From positions 281,020 through 345,019 of the forward strand of contig NZ_LMCP01000044.1 of NCBI RefSeq assembly GCF_001425625.1: DNA of 64,000 nt. The letters are read 5' to 3'. The notes beneath the pieces are model-generated. The model was not told where the DNA came from and did not search any database. It saw nothing but the letters and a program-made list of their open reading frames with translations. The translations under genes and the position numbers were made by a program. Each line of letters begins with the position of its first letter. Position 1 is the stretch's first letter. The stretch is from Mesorhizobium sp. Root102 (GTDB lineage: Bacteria; Pseudomonadota; Alphaproteobacteria; Rhizobiales; Rhizobiaceae). Below are positions 16,503 through 24,457 of this stretch, one piece after another.

Positions 16503-16772
16503 ATGGAAACGCACAAGACCCGCGACCAGTTCTTTCGGGTCGAGAAGGGCAAGGGCGAGATTGTCATCGACGGGATCACGCACAAGTTAAAGAGCGGCGA
16601 CGCAATCCTTGTGCCCGCAGGCGCTTCTCACAATCTGATCAATGTGGGTGCGAAGAGTCTGAAAGTCTATACCATCTACGGTCCACCAAATCATCGCGAC
16701 CAGCTGGTCCAAAGCAAGAAGTCGGTCGCCGAGTTGTCGTCGGAGCATTTCGACGGCAAGACTACCGAGTAG
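16503..16772 (+). CDS. Cupin-domain protein, probably N-terminally truncated
   Basis: 89 residues covering a single cupin barrel: METHKTRDQFFRVEKGKGEI gives the first metal-binding motif (His plus distant Glu), then DAILVPAGASHNLINVG the second. The tail YGPPNHRDQLVQ is typical of a widespread small cupin family. In homologues the METHK motif is internal, preceded by 25-40 residues; here the same frame extends upstream as LESGQDIG but hits a stop (TGA at 16425-16427). Either the gene is truncated at its 5' end or a start codon other than ATG is used. Function unknown; the metal ligands are retained. Confidence 0.6.
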   Translation: METHKTRDQFFRVEKGKGEIVIDGITHKLKSGDAILVPAGASHNLINVGAKSLKVYTIYGPPNHRDQLVQSKKSVAELSSEHFDGKTTE

Positions 16773-16880
16773 CGCGCAACGGTATGGACGCCGTGGTAAC
16801 GGCCCTTGCGCTGTCCACCTGCTCGTCATTGCAGTGGATGCCTCGCGAAAACGGCGCGCAGCGTACCCGATAAAGTAGAG

Positions 16881-18893
16881 CTATCCTTGTCCGCTGGGCC
16901 GCGGCCGCACATCTTCGCGCTCTTTTGCCTTGGGAACTGGCATCACCCGCGCCGGACCCACGGGACCGCCTTTCGTATCAGCGAGCGGCTCCTTTCTGGT
17001 GGTGCCGTTTGCGATGGTGACCACGCTGTCGTAGAAGCCCTTGCCGGTGACGGATATCGGAGGAGTGGCATCATGCATGATGCTGATCACCGTCGCGCTC
17101 GGACAAGCATCCTTGATCGCCTGGTGGAAGGCAACCGTGGCGTCGGGGTCGAGGGCGCTCGTCGACTCATCCAGAAACAGCAGACCCGGCTGGAGCAGGA
17201 GTATCCGCGCGAGTATGATCTTCTGCTTCTGACCGCCGGAAAGAAGCTGGTCCCAGCTATGCCCGTTGCGCCCCTCCTGCGCGAGGTCGCCGGCGAATTC
17301 GGCAAGGCCTGCCTTGGTCAGCGCGACGGCGACGTCGACATCCGAATGGGCCTCAACTAGATCAGGCATGCAAATCAGTTCTTTGAGGGAAATGGGGGGT
17401 AGGTTCACATCCTGAGCTGCATAAAGACTTCGCACGCTCTCGGGCAGAATTGTCGTACCGCGACCATGCGGCCAGAGGCGGTTGATGGCCTTGAACAGAG
17501 ACGACTTGCCGCTGCCCGACTCTCCGACGAGCAAGGTCCATTCTCCTGGCTTGAAGTGGTGCTCGCCGGTCCTGATAAAGGGCGCATCATCGCCCTCATG
17601 CATCAGTTCCAGATCGTCGAGGGTCAGGCCAAGTTTGGGATCCTGCGTGCTGTAGCGCAGTTCGGAAAGGCCGGTGCGCGCGTAGAACTCGCGCGGCCGT
17701 TGCACATCCTGGATCGCCCTTGCAAGTTCGGTCAGGCGACCTGAATTCGCCTTGAGCGTCGATATGTCCGGCATAACGTGGATGAACCAGGAACAATCAA
17801 TTATCAGGGCGTTCGCCAGTTCCGCCCCCGTGATGTAGACTTGCAGGCTGATCTCGTTGTCGACATAGGGCAACAGGCCCGGCGCGTATGCAACAATCCG
17901 AGAACCCAGGAAATTATAGAAGAGCTCAAAAGCCATGTACCCGGAGACCAGCTTGTTGAGCCTCGCCCAGGTGCGATCAATGTCGAGATAGCGGCGTTTG
18001 TGGATGCCCTTCTGCGCAATCTCGCCCGAGGCGGCGGCAGTGTAAAAGCTGTTGTGGAGAAGCGTGTTCAGCGCGCCGCGGTAACTGCCCTCGGCCCTCT
18101 GCATTGTGTTGTCCAGCACCTGCAACACACCTCCCAGCTTCGTCGCGACGAAGGTTGCAATCGGGACGTAGGCAACGACGGCAACAAGCGTCAGGAAGGC
18201 GCTGCCATAGCCGCCGAAGAAGGGCAGCCCATCAACCGGAGCGGACGTTTCGACGATCTTGCGGCCAACAAAGACAAGTGACAGCAGCACCCCCGCGATA
18301 CCCATGGCGACGCCAATGGCACCGCCGGCCATTCCCTTGATCGATTCCTGGACACGCTGATCAATATTGTCGGGAACCGGGATATTGGGCGGTATGGCAT
18401 GGGTGGCGCCATGTTGGAGGTGATAGTGCGTATGGTTGCTGTCGAGCAGGGCATCGTTTAACCGCTGATCAAGCCACGCACGCCACCTTCGGTGCAGCGT
18501 CGTCGAGAAATAGTGGCGGACGGCGATGAAGCCTACATCCTTGAGCACCACAATCGCGGCAAGTGTCGCGGCGCTTTCCAGGATAGTCCTCAGCGTCGCG
18601 GGATTTTCAGGACGGTGAAGAAGAGCGATCGCGCTGACGAGCTGGCCCGACACCTCTGCAAACCAGACACTGGCCAAGGCCGACAAGGCTGTAAGTATGA
18701 TGATGACCGACGTCAGCCCCCATGCCTCCGGCCATTTCTTCGATCGCCAGTAAGCGGCCATCAGGCCGGAGAAGCTGCGCATCGAGGAAACCGGAGTTGC
18801 CGGCTTCTGCTCCACCGAGCGACGGCTCAACCAGCGCAACGCGACCTCCCGCCGTTGATGAGCGGGTGTCCACGCACGCAACGCTCTTCGCAT
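16881..18893 (-). CDS. SbmA/YddA-type ABC transporter, fused permease and ATPase
   Basis: About 670 residues. The N-terminal half has six or so membrane segments (WGLTSVIIILTALSALASVW; ISLQVYITGAELANALIIDC) and the HYFSTTLHRRWRAWLDQRLN region typical of the SbmA_BacA/YddA group. The C-terminal ATPase shows Walker A GESGSGKSS, Q-loop YAAQD, signature LLSGGQKQK, Walker B LLFLDESTSALD and H-loop SIMHD. Such transporters move peptides or long-chain acyl compounds; rhizobial BacA relatives matter in nodules, but this ATPase-fused subfamily is distinct from BacA itself. The start is uncertain: ATG at 18893 follows GGGGGGAAGAG, with ATG 18782 as alternative and an open frame to 19043. Confidence 0.85.
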   Translation of the reverse strand: MRRALRAWTPAHQRREVALRWLSRRSVEQKPATPVSSMRSFSGLMAAYWRSKKWPEAWGLTSVIIILTALSALASVWFAEVSGQLVSAIALLHRPENPATLRTILESAATLAAIVVLKDVGFIAVRHYFSTTLHRRWRAWLDQRLNDALLDSNHTHYHLQHGATHAIPPNIPVPDNIDQRVQESIKGMAGGAIGVAMGIAGVLLSLVFVGRKIVETSAPVDGLPFFGGYGSAFLTLVAVVAYVPIATFVATKLGGVLQVLDNTMQRAEGSYRGALNTLLHNSFYTAAASGEIAQKGIHKRRYLDIDRTWARLNKLVSGYMAFELFYNFLGSRIVAYAPGLLPYVDNEISLQVYITGAELANALIIDCSWFIHVMPDISTLKANSGRLTELARAIQDVQRPREFYARTGLSELRYSTQDPKLGLTLDDLELMHEGDDAPFIRTGEHHFKPGEWTLLVGESGSGKSSLFKAINRLWPHGRGTTILPESVRSLYAAQDVNLPPISLKELICMPDLVEAHSDVDVAVALTKAGLAEFAGDLAQEGRNGHSWDQLLSGGQKQKIILARILLLQPGLLFLDESTSALDPDATVAFHQAIKDACPSATVISIMHDATPPISVTGKGFYDSVVTIANGTTRKEPLADTKGGPVGPARVMPVPKAKEREDVRPRPSGQG

Positions 18894-19047
18894 ATGAAAC
18901 AGGCTCTTCCCCCCGACAGGATGAGGGGCACAAAGAGGGAGAATCTGTACAAGGCATGTCGGGTGACGCCAAGAGACAATTTGCTGTCGCCGATATGGTG
19001 CCGGATTGCCGACGGCCAAATCCGGCACGTGGCAAAGCTCCATGGGG

Positions 19048-19806
19048 CTACTGCCAGAGCCGCCTCATGCGAACGGAGACATCCTCCAGGACTGGCATGG
19101 ACGCCAGCACGAGGAGAATGGCAGCGAGAAACAACGTCACCGCAAAGCCGACGTGTTTGAAACCCACGGCGCCCATGACGCCGCCGATAAAGAACAATGC
19201 GACAAGCGACGCAAGCAGCCTCAGCTTCCTTCGATCCGCTTTCACGAACAGTTCGTCCGAGTCATTCCCCGAGATGTTCCAATAAAGCAGCTTGCCGAGT
19301 TCGATGCCCGTGTCGGTCACCAGGCCAGTGACATGCGTTGTCCGGATTCTGGCTTCCGACAGCTTGGTGATAATGGCGTTCTGCAACCCCATGATGAAGC
19401 AAAGCAGCATCACCGTCATCGGCACGAACAGCGCTTCGTGACGTGCGAGATGGCTGCCGAGCAGACCGAAACAGATCAGCAGGATCGCTTCCAGGACAAG
19501 CGGGAACGCGTATTCGCTCTGCAGGCCCTGCCGCCTTCCCCAGTTGACCAGGACCGCCGAACAGGCCGCGCCGGCGACAAATGACAACAAGGCCCCCAAT
19601 CCGGAAAGCACCAGCCCGACATTGCCGAGTGCCACGTGGTCCGCCATCGACGAAACGATACCGGACATGTGCGATGTGTACTGCTGAACCGCCAGAAAGC
19701 CGCCAGCATTGGCGGCTCCTGCGATGAACGTCAGAAAACGAGCGAGATGCCGATCAGTTCGTTCGCTTCGTTCCTTTCCGGTCAACCGGCGCAAATACAG
19801 AATCAT
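19048..19806 (-). CDS. DUF1275 (YoaK-type) membrane protein
   Basis: 252 residues with about six hydrophobic segments and the DUF1275 pattern: FIAGAANAGGFLAVQQYTSH, MSGIVSSMADHVALGN, FIMGLQNAIITKLSEARIRT, THVTGLVTDTGIELG. These are inner-membrane proteins of unknown transport function. The gene lies on the same strand as the ABC transporter downstream, with 150 bases to its probable start, so co-expression is possible. Family membership is clear; no substrate can be named. Confidence 0.88.
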   Translation of the reverse strand: MILYLRRLTGKERSERTDRHLARFLTFIAGAANAGGFLAVQQYTSHMSGIVSSMADHVALGNVGLVLSGLGALLSFVAGAACSAVLVNWGRRQGLQSEYAFPLVLEAILLICFGLLGSHLARHEALFVPMTVMLLCFIMGLQNAIITKLSEARIRTTHVTGLVTDTGIELGKLLYWNISGNDSDELFVKADRRKLRLLASLVALFFIGGVMGAVGFKHVGFAVTLFLAAILLVLASMPVLEDVSVRMRRLWQ

Positions 19807-19942
19807 GAACGAACCTTGCCTTTCCGTGCGGAAAAGCGGGACCGCATGCTGCCGTGCCGGGAGAGGCTCATTGGGTGTTTCTGGAAGAAAGGGAAGTTGA
19901 GGGACGGTGAATGTGTGGCGCAGAAGGTGTACTCAGTATGGT

Positions 19943-20215
19943 CTAGTTCGGCTTGCCCAACGGCGCATCGGGATGCCGGAACCTGACGCCGCGGCCGCCG
20001 TCGTCGCTGCGCACATGTTCGCTGAGTAGTTCGACGCCGGCGCGGTTCAGCGCGTTGATCACTTTCATCAAACTATCGACAACGCCTCGCACGTTGCCTT
20101 GGCTGGCTTCCATGCGTTGGATCGTTGGAACGGAGACACCAGCCATTTCCGCCAGGGTCTTCTGGTCGATGTCGAGAAGGGCGCGGGCGGCACGAAGCTG
20201 GAAGGCTGTGATCAT
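19943..20215 (-). CDS. XRE-family transcriptional regulator, paralogue of the hyf-operon regulator
   Basis: 90 residues: FQLRAARALLDIDQKTLAEM, then SVPTIQRMEASQGNVRG forming the helix-turn-helix, and GVELLSEHVRSDDGGRGVRF as tail. It is roughly 60% identical by eye to the regulator at 9893-10216, including the unusual tail. It is alone, divergent from two small plus-strand genes (20345 and 20524), with an AT-rich stretch (20220-20280) between that probably holds its operator and both promoters. Confidence 0.88.
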   Translation of the reverse strand: MITAFQLRAARALLDIDQKTLAEMAGVSVPTIQRMEASQGNVRGVVDSLMKVINALNRAGVELLSEHVRSDDGGRGVRFRHPDAPLGKPN

Positions 20216-20344
20216 CGAGGTATCAGTGTCTGGGTATGAGAAATGATAATCTCGATGGTATCATTGATGCATGAAACATCAATACAAAACGAAAAAGAAT
20301 GATCTGCCCTTGGCATGGCGAGCCTCGGCGATTATCGTGTCTGT

Positions 20345-20527
20345 ATGACTCAACGCTACAAATCCTGTCAGGAGCCGGCTGGCACCTGGATCGTCAATGA
20401 TGCTCTTACCGGCCGGCCAGCCGAGATGGGCAGCAGAACCATCGTTGGAATGAACCGGCAGGATGCCGAGGAAATCGCCGATCTTCTTAGCAAGCTCGAT
20501 GCACAAAGACGGGAAACAAGATCATGA
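20345..20527 (+). CDS. Hypothetical protein, 60 residues
   Basis: A short frame (MTQRYKSCQEPAGTWIVNDA, later MNRQDAEEIADLLSKLDAQR) with the character of a small soluble protein: a beta-like WIVNDALTGRP part and a C-terminal helix. No family recognised. Its stop overlaps the ATG of the PhnA-domain gene (ATGA), supporting that it is real and co-translated. The antisense frame at 20279-20506 is less convincing. Confidence 0.55.
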   Translation: MTQRYKSCQEPAGTWIVNDALTGRPAEMGSRTIVGMNRQDAEEIADLLSKLDAQRRETRS

Positions 20528-20736
20528 GGGTCAAAGACAGCAATGGCACCCCACTGAGCGAGGGGGATTCCGTCACGGTCATCAAGGATCTCAAAGTCAA
20601 GGGCACCTCCGTGACCCTGAAACGTGGAACGCTGATCAAGAACATCCATCTTACGGGTAACGAGGATGAGGTCGAATGTCGGGCTGAAAAGGTCAAAGAT
20701 CTGGTTCTCAGGACGGAATTCCTGAAGAAAGCTTAG
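20524..20736 (+). CDS. PhnA/YjdM C-terminal-domain protein
   Basis: 70 residues: MRVKDSNGTPLSEGDSVTVI, KDLKVKGTSVTLKRGTLIKN and a lysine-rich end (LRTEFLKKA). This is the C-terminal SH3-like domain of the PhnA/YjdM family (E. coli protein about 111 residues). The N-terminal zinc ribbon normally present is absent and the start ATG overlaps the previous gene, so this is a domain-only version. The alkylphosphonate name is historical; the role is unknown. Confidence 0.8.
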   Translation: MRVKDSNGTPLSEGDSVTVIKDLKVKGTSVTLKRGTLIKNIHLTGNEDEVECRAEKVKDLVLRTEFLKKA

Positions 20737-20972
20737 AGGGCCAGCCCTTCTATGGGCGATATTGTCTGAACCTTGCCCGAGCGTGCGGTTTAAACGCAGC
20801 AAGGGCGCGGATCCCGACAGTTTGGCGGACCGTATTGAAGAAGCACTCGCACGTTGCGGCATCGCCGATGCAGGATTGGAGTGAGGAAGGCCCCATCCTC
20901 AAGGTTCCGGAGTTGCGGCAAGTCAGGCCGAGAAACGCGGCACATGGGCGACGCCCCGCACAGCCACGCCCG

Positions 20973-21093
20973 GACGCCGAGTTCGCGTGCGGTCACCTGC
21001 CGGGTCCAGCCGCCGCCAGACAGTCCGATATGGGCATCGTCGAACGAGAAGCGCAGATTCGGCAGTTCACCCGAATCCGTGCTCGGTGGGACC
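20973..21093 (+). repeat. 121-bp direct repeat, left copy
   Basis: These 121 bases match 26466-26586 with only two differences that I can see (20978 and the C/G after CAGACAGT). Orientation is the same, so the cyoABCD operon between the copies could loop out by homologous recombination. The right copy is part of the intact oxalate decarboxylase-like gene; this one is an out-of-context fragment. Confidence 0.9.
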
Positions 21094-21310
21094 GTACCTA
21101 TCCCTGAAAACGCAACCCAATCCCAAGCCAGATGGCGCCTGGGCTGGAGGCCCACCCAGAACCGCAGAATGCCTGCCGCAACTGATGTAATGTGATTGCC
21201 AGAACAGGCGTGAAAGTCGAGGCAAGCTGTGGATTGTGAAACGCGGCAACCCCGGCGATTGTGTAAGCGAATCTGCTCCACCGGTTGCGCCACGAAACAA
21301 AGGAAAATGT
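20973..21310 (-). pseudogene. Chimeric fragment: HdeD-like piece fused to oxalate decarboxylase-like piece
   Basis: Read on the minus strand, 21310 to about 21098 encodes degraded HdeD-like sequence: FAYTIAGVAAFHNPQLAS in one frame, then after a shift AAGILRFWVGLQPRRHLAW in another. It continues directly into VPPSTDSGELPNLRFSFDDA and SGGGWTRQVTARELGV from the bicupin protein. The intact genes at 27035 and 25542 carry the same two pieces about 600 bases apart. The cupin part is nearly identical to its source, the HdeD part clearly more diverged (about 80% at the DNA level by eye), so the two halves have different ages. No function is likely. Confidence 0.8.
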
Positions 21311-21386
21311 GCTACGCATTGGCTGAGCTTTGACTCTACGCGCACGGCACCTCTGCCGCGATAAATCGCGTCCGCCTCGCTATGGG

Positions 21387-21788
21387 TCAACTTTGCATCT
21401 GCATGATCTGATCGATGGGCATCATATTGTGGTTCATATGTGCCATGATCCAGAGCGATCCGACGATGACTAGGAGAACGATCAACACACCAAAGGCAAG
21501 CGCCAAGACGTTGTTGACGTTGTCGGGGCCGGTGGTGATGTGGAGGAAAAAGACGAGGTGGACGCCCATCTGCGCGATCGCGAGGACGGCCAGCGCGACA
21601 GGAATGCTTGGTTCCCAAACCAGCGCGGTGCGATTGATAAAGAAAGACACCAGGGTAAGCAGCGTTGCGAGCCCTAGCCCGACCAGGTAAGTCCTGATTT
21701 CTTCGGCAGCCTCGTATCCGTCGAGGCTCTCGTCACCCGGCGCGGTGTCGACGTAGTGCGAGTCTTCGTCCTGCTCGGCGTGGCTCAT
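21387..21788 (-). CDS. cyoD: Cytochrome o ubiquinol oxidase subunit IV
   Basis: 133 residues with three membrane segments: GLGLATLLTLVSFFI, IPVALAVLAIAQMGVHLVFF and LALAFGVLIVLLVIVGSLWI. It ends HMNHNMMPIDQIM, the usual CyoD layout. The start at 21788 overlaps the cyoC stop (ATGA); the frame is open to 21833 but the extension lies inside cyoC. Subunit IV helps assemble the CuB centre in subunit I of the proton-pumping quinol oxidase. It is the last gene of the cyoABCD operon; no cyoE (heme O synthase) follows, so heme O must come from elsewhere in the genome. Confidence 0.92.
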   Translation of the reverse strand: MSHAEQDEDSHYVDTAPGDESLDGYEAAEEIRTYLVGLGLATLLTLVSFFINRTALVWEPSIPVALAVLAIAQMGVHLVFFLHITTGPDNVNNVLALAFGVLIVLLVIVGSLWIMAHMNHNMMPIDQIMQMQS

Positions 21789-22456
21789 TGCGTGACTCCC
21801 ATCAGATACACCATTGTGAACAATCCGACCCATATGATATCAAGGGCATGCCAGAACAGGCTGAAGCAAAGCAGGCGCCGCAGAATGTCGGCCCGGTAGC
21901 CCTTTGCGAACACCTGCGCCATCATCGTAAGCAGCCATAACAAGCCGATGGCCACATGCAGGCCATGGCAGCCAACCAGCGTAAAGAAGGCCGACAGGAA
22001 CGCGCTCCGCGTTGGGCCTGCCCCGAGCGCAATCATGCCCATGAACTCGCGGATCTCGATGCTAAGGAATGCAGCTCCCAGCATGAAGGTTGCGGCCATC
22101 GCGCCATAGAACCAGAATCCGTTGCGCGTCCGGGCGCCGATGCCTGCGAGGCCGCAAGTGAAGCTCGACAGGAGAAGGCAGGCCGTCTCGATGCCGACAT
22201 TGCCGAGGTCGAACAGCCCCTGCCCACTCGGTCCGCCGGCCGTCGCGTCAACCAGCACCGCGTAGGTCGCGAAGAAGGCGGAGAACATGACGATGTCGCT
22301 CAGCAGGAAAATCCAGAAGCCGTAGCCTGCGATGATACGCTTCGACGCCAGCGCATAGGCCGCATGCTTCGCGCTGTGTTGGATATCCGGCGAGCCCTGG
22401 GCACGCTCGACGTGGTTCGGGCCGTCCCGGCCGACGGCCGCGTCGAACGCGCTCAT
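21785..22456 (-). CDS. cyoC: Cytochrome o ubiquinol oxidase subunit III
   Basis: 223 residues with five membrane segments, typical of CyoC. Visible landmarks are FWIFLLSDIVMFSAFFATYA, LLLSSFTCGLAGIGARTRNG, FFTLVGCHGLHVAIGLLW and FSLFWHALDIIWVGLFTMVY. It overlaps cyoB upstream and cyoD downstream by four bases each, so the complex is co-translated. It is part of the heme-copper quinol oxidase in the inner membrane. Confidence 0.93.
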   Translation of the reverse strand: MSAFDAAVGRDGPNHVERAQGSPDIQHSAKHAAYALASKRIIAGYGFWIFLLSDIVMFSAFFATYAVLVDATAGGPSGQGLFDLGNVGIETACLLLSSFTCGLAGIGARTRNGFWFYGAMAATFMLGAAFLSIEIREFMGMIALGAGPTRSAFLSAFFTLVGCHGLHVAIGLLWLLTMMAQVFAKGYRADILRRLLCFSLFWHALDIIWVGLFTMVYLMGVTQ

Positions 22457-24456
22457 GACGGCGTCCCCGACAGGGCGAGTGTCTCGCCGCGCGCGGTTCG
22501 GTTGGCCCGGTCGATGCGTGCGACCACGTCAGCCGGAATTACATATTCGACTTCATCCCGCCAGGCGAAGACGACAAAGGTTGCGAACGCGCACACCGCA
22601 GCCAGGACTACGATCCACCAGATATGCCAGATCAGTGCGAATCCCATGAAGGTGGCGAAGAAGGCGCAGATGAAGCCCGTGGGACTGTTCCTCGGCATCT
22701 CGATGTCCGCATAGGGAGGTTCCTCGCCCAGCATGGCCTGCTGGCGCGCGCGTTGCTTCATGTCCCAGTAAGCCTCGTCGCCCTCGACGCTCGGGAGCAC
22801 CGCGAAATTGAAGGCTGGTGGCGGAGAGGGTGTCGCCCACTCGAGCGAGCGTCCATTCCAGGGGTCGCCGGTCTCGTCACGAAGTTCTTTACGCCAGCGA
22901 ATGCTGATGGCAAGTTGCGCGATCTGCAGGATTATTCCGGCCAGGATGATGGCCGTGCCGCCGGCCGCGATCAGCAGCCAGGGACGCCAATCGGGGACAT
23001 CGTAGTGCTGCATGCGACGCGTCATACCCTTTAGGCCTACGATATAAAGCGGCATGAAGGCCACATAGAAGCCCACGAGCCAGCACCAGAACGATGCTTT
23101 GCCAAGCCCTTCGTGCAACCGGAAACCGAAGGCTTTCGGAAACCAGTAGGTGTAGCCGGCGAAGGCACCGAAGAGCACGCCTCCGATGATGACGTTGTGG
23201 AAATGGGCCACAAGGAAAAGGCTGTTGTGCAGGACGAAGTCCACCGGGGGCACCGCCAGCAGGACGCCAGTCATCCCGCCGATGACGAATGTGATCATGA
23301 AGGCGATCGACCACAATATCGATTGGGAATAGACGACCCGGCCACCGTACATCGTGAAGAGCCAGTTGAAGACCTTTACGCCCGTGGGCACCGCGATAAT
23401 CATCGAAGCGATACCGAAAATCGCGTTGACGTCGGCGCCGGCCCCCATAGTGAAGAAGTGGTGCAACCACACAGTGAAGGAAAGTGCGCAAATGGCCATC
23501 GTCGCCATGACCATCGACCGATAGCCAAACAACGGCTTGCGGGAAAAGGTCGAGATCACTTCCGAAAATATGCCGAAGGCCGGCAGGATTAGGATGTAGA
23601 CTTCAGGATGTCCCCACGCCCAGATCAGGTTCATGAACATCATCACGTTGCCGCCGGCTTCATTGGTGAAGAAGTGAAAACCGAGGTAGCGATCCAGCAG
23701 CAGCATCGCCAAAGTCGCCGTTAGGATGGGAAATGCCGCGACGATCAGCAGGTTGGAGGCGAGCGTCGTCCAGCAGAACATCGGCATCCGCATCAAGTTC
23801 ATGCCGGGTGCACGGATCTTCAGGACCGTCGTGACGAAGTTGACGCCTGTGAGCAAGGTCCCCACACCGGATATCTGGAGCGACCAAAGATAATAGTCGA
23901 CGCCGACCCCGGGCGAGTAGGCTATCTCCGACAGGGGAGGATACGGCAGCCACCCGGTGCGCGCGAACTCGCCCACGACCAGCGAAATATTGACGAGCAA
24001 CGCGCCGGTAGCGGTGAGCCAAAAGCTGACCGAGTTGAGGGTCGGAAACGCCACGTCGCGGATCCCAAGCTGCAGCGGCATGACGAAGTTCATCAGCCCG
24101 ATCACGAAGGGCATAGCGACAAAGAAGATCATCAGCGTGCCGTGGGCGGAGAAAATCTGGTCGTAGTGCTCGGGTGGCAAGTAGCCTTCGGAGCGGAACG
24201 CCAGCGCCTGTTGCGACCGCATCATGATCGCGTCGGCGAAGCCGCGCAGCAGCATCACCATCGCGAGCAGGATGTACATGATCCCGATCCGCTTGTGGTC
24301 CACGCTGGTGATCCACTCGCGCCAAAGGTACGGAAGCCAGCCCTTCAGCGTGACCCATGCGAGGACGCCGACAATCACCACACCCACCAGGGCGGCCGTG
24401 AACAGTGGGATCGGCTGGTCGAGGGGAATAGCTGCCCAGCTGAGTTTGCCCAACAT
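22453..24456 (-). CDS. cyoB: Cytochrome o ubiquinol oxidase subunit I
   Basis: 667 residues of the heme-copper oxidase catalytic subunit. Visible are VDHKRIGIMYILLAMV, the heme-side motif FSAHGTLMIFFVAMPF, WAWGHPEVYILILPAFGIFS with the CuB His and cross-linked Tyr, WLHHFFTMGAG with the CuB His pair, and LVAHFHNVIIGGVLFG with the heme ligands. It reduces O2 to water using quinol and pumps protons. ATG at 24456 is chosen because it is one base from the cyoA stop and gives the canonical N-terminus (MLGKLSWAAIPLDQPIPLFT); the frame is open to 24570. Confidence 0.95.
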   Translation of the reverse strand: MLGKLSWAAIPLDQPIPLFTAALVGVVIVGVLAWVTLKGWLPYLWREWITSVDHKRIGIMYILLAMVMLLRGFADAIMMRSQQALAFRSEGYLPPEHYDQIFSAHGTLMIFFVAMPFVIGLMNFVMPLQLGIRDVAFPTLNSVSFWLTATGALLVNISLVVGEFARTGWLPYPPLSEIAYSPGVGVDYYLWSLQISGVGTLLTGVNFVTTVLKIRAPGMNLMRMPMFCWTTLASNLLIVAAFPILTATLAMLLLDRYLGFHFFTNEAGGNVMMFMNLIWAWGHPEVYILILPAFGIFSEVISTFSRKPLFGYRSMVMATMAICALSFTVWLHHFFTMGAGADVNAIFGIASMIIAVPTGVKVFNWLFTMYGGRVVYSQSILWSIAFMITFVIGGMTGVLLAVPPVDFVLHNSLFLVAHFHNVIIGGVLFGAFAGYTYWFPKAFGFRLHEGLGKASFWCWLVGFYVAFMPLYIVGLKGMTRRMQHYDVPDWRPWLLIAAGGTAIILAGIILQIAQLAISIRWRKELRDETGDPWNGRSLEWATPSPPPAFNFAVLPSVEGDEAYWDMKQRARQQAMLGEEPPYADIEMPRNSPTGFICAFFATFMGFALIWHIWWIVVLAAVCAFATFVVFAWRDEVEYVIPADVVARIDRANRTARGETLALSGTPS

Positions 24457-24457
24457 G

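Noticed and set aside
16881..18893. BacA itself
   Set aside because: The protein has a fused ABC ATPase; BacA/SbmA proper lacks one, so it belongs to the related YddA-type group.
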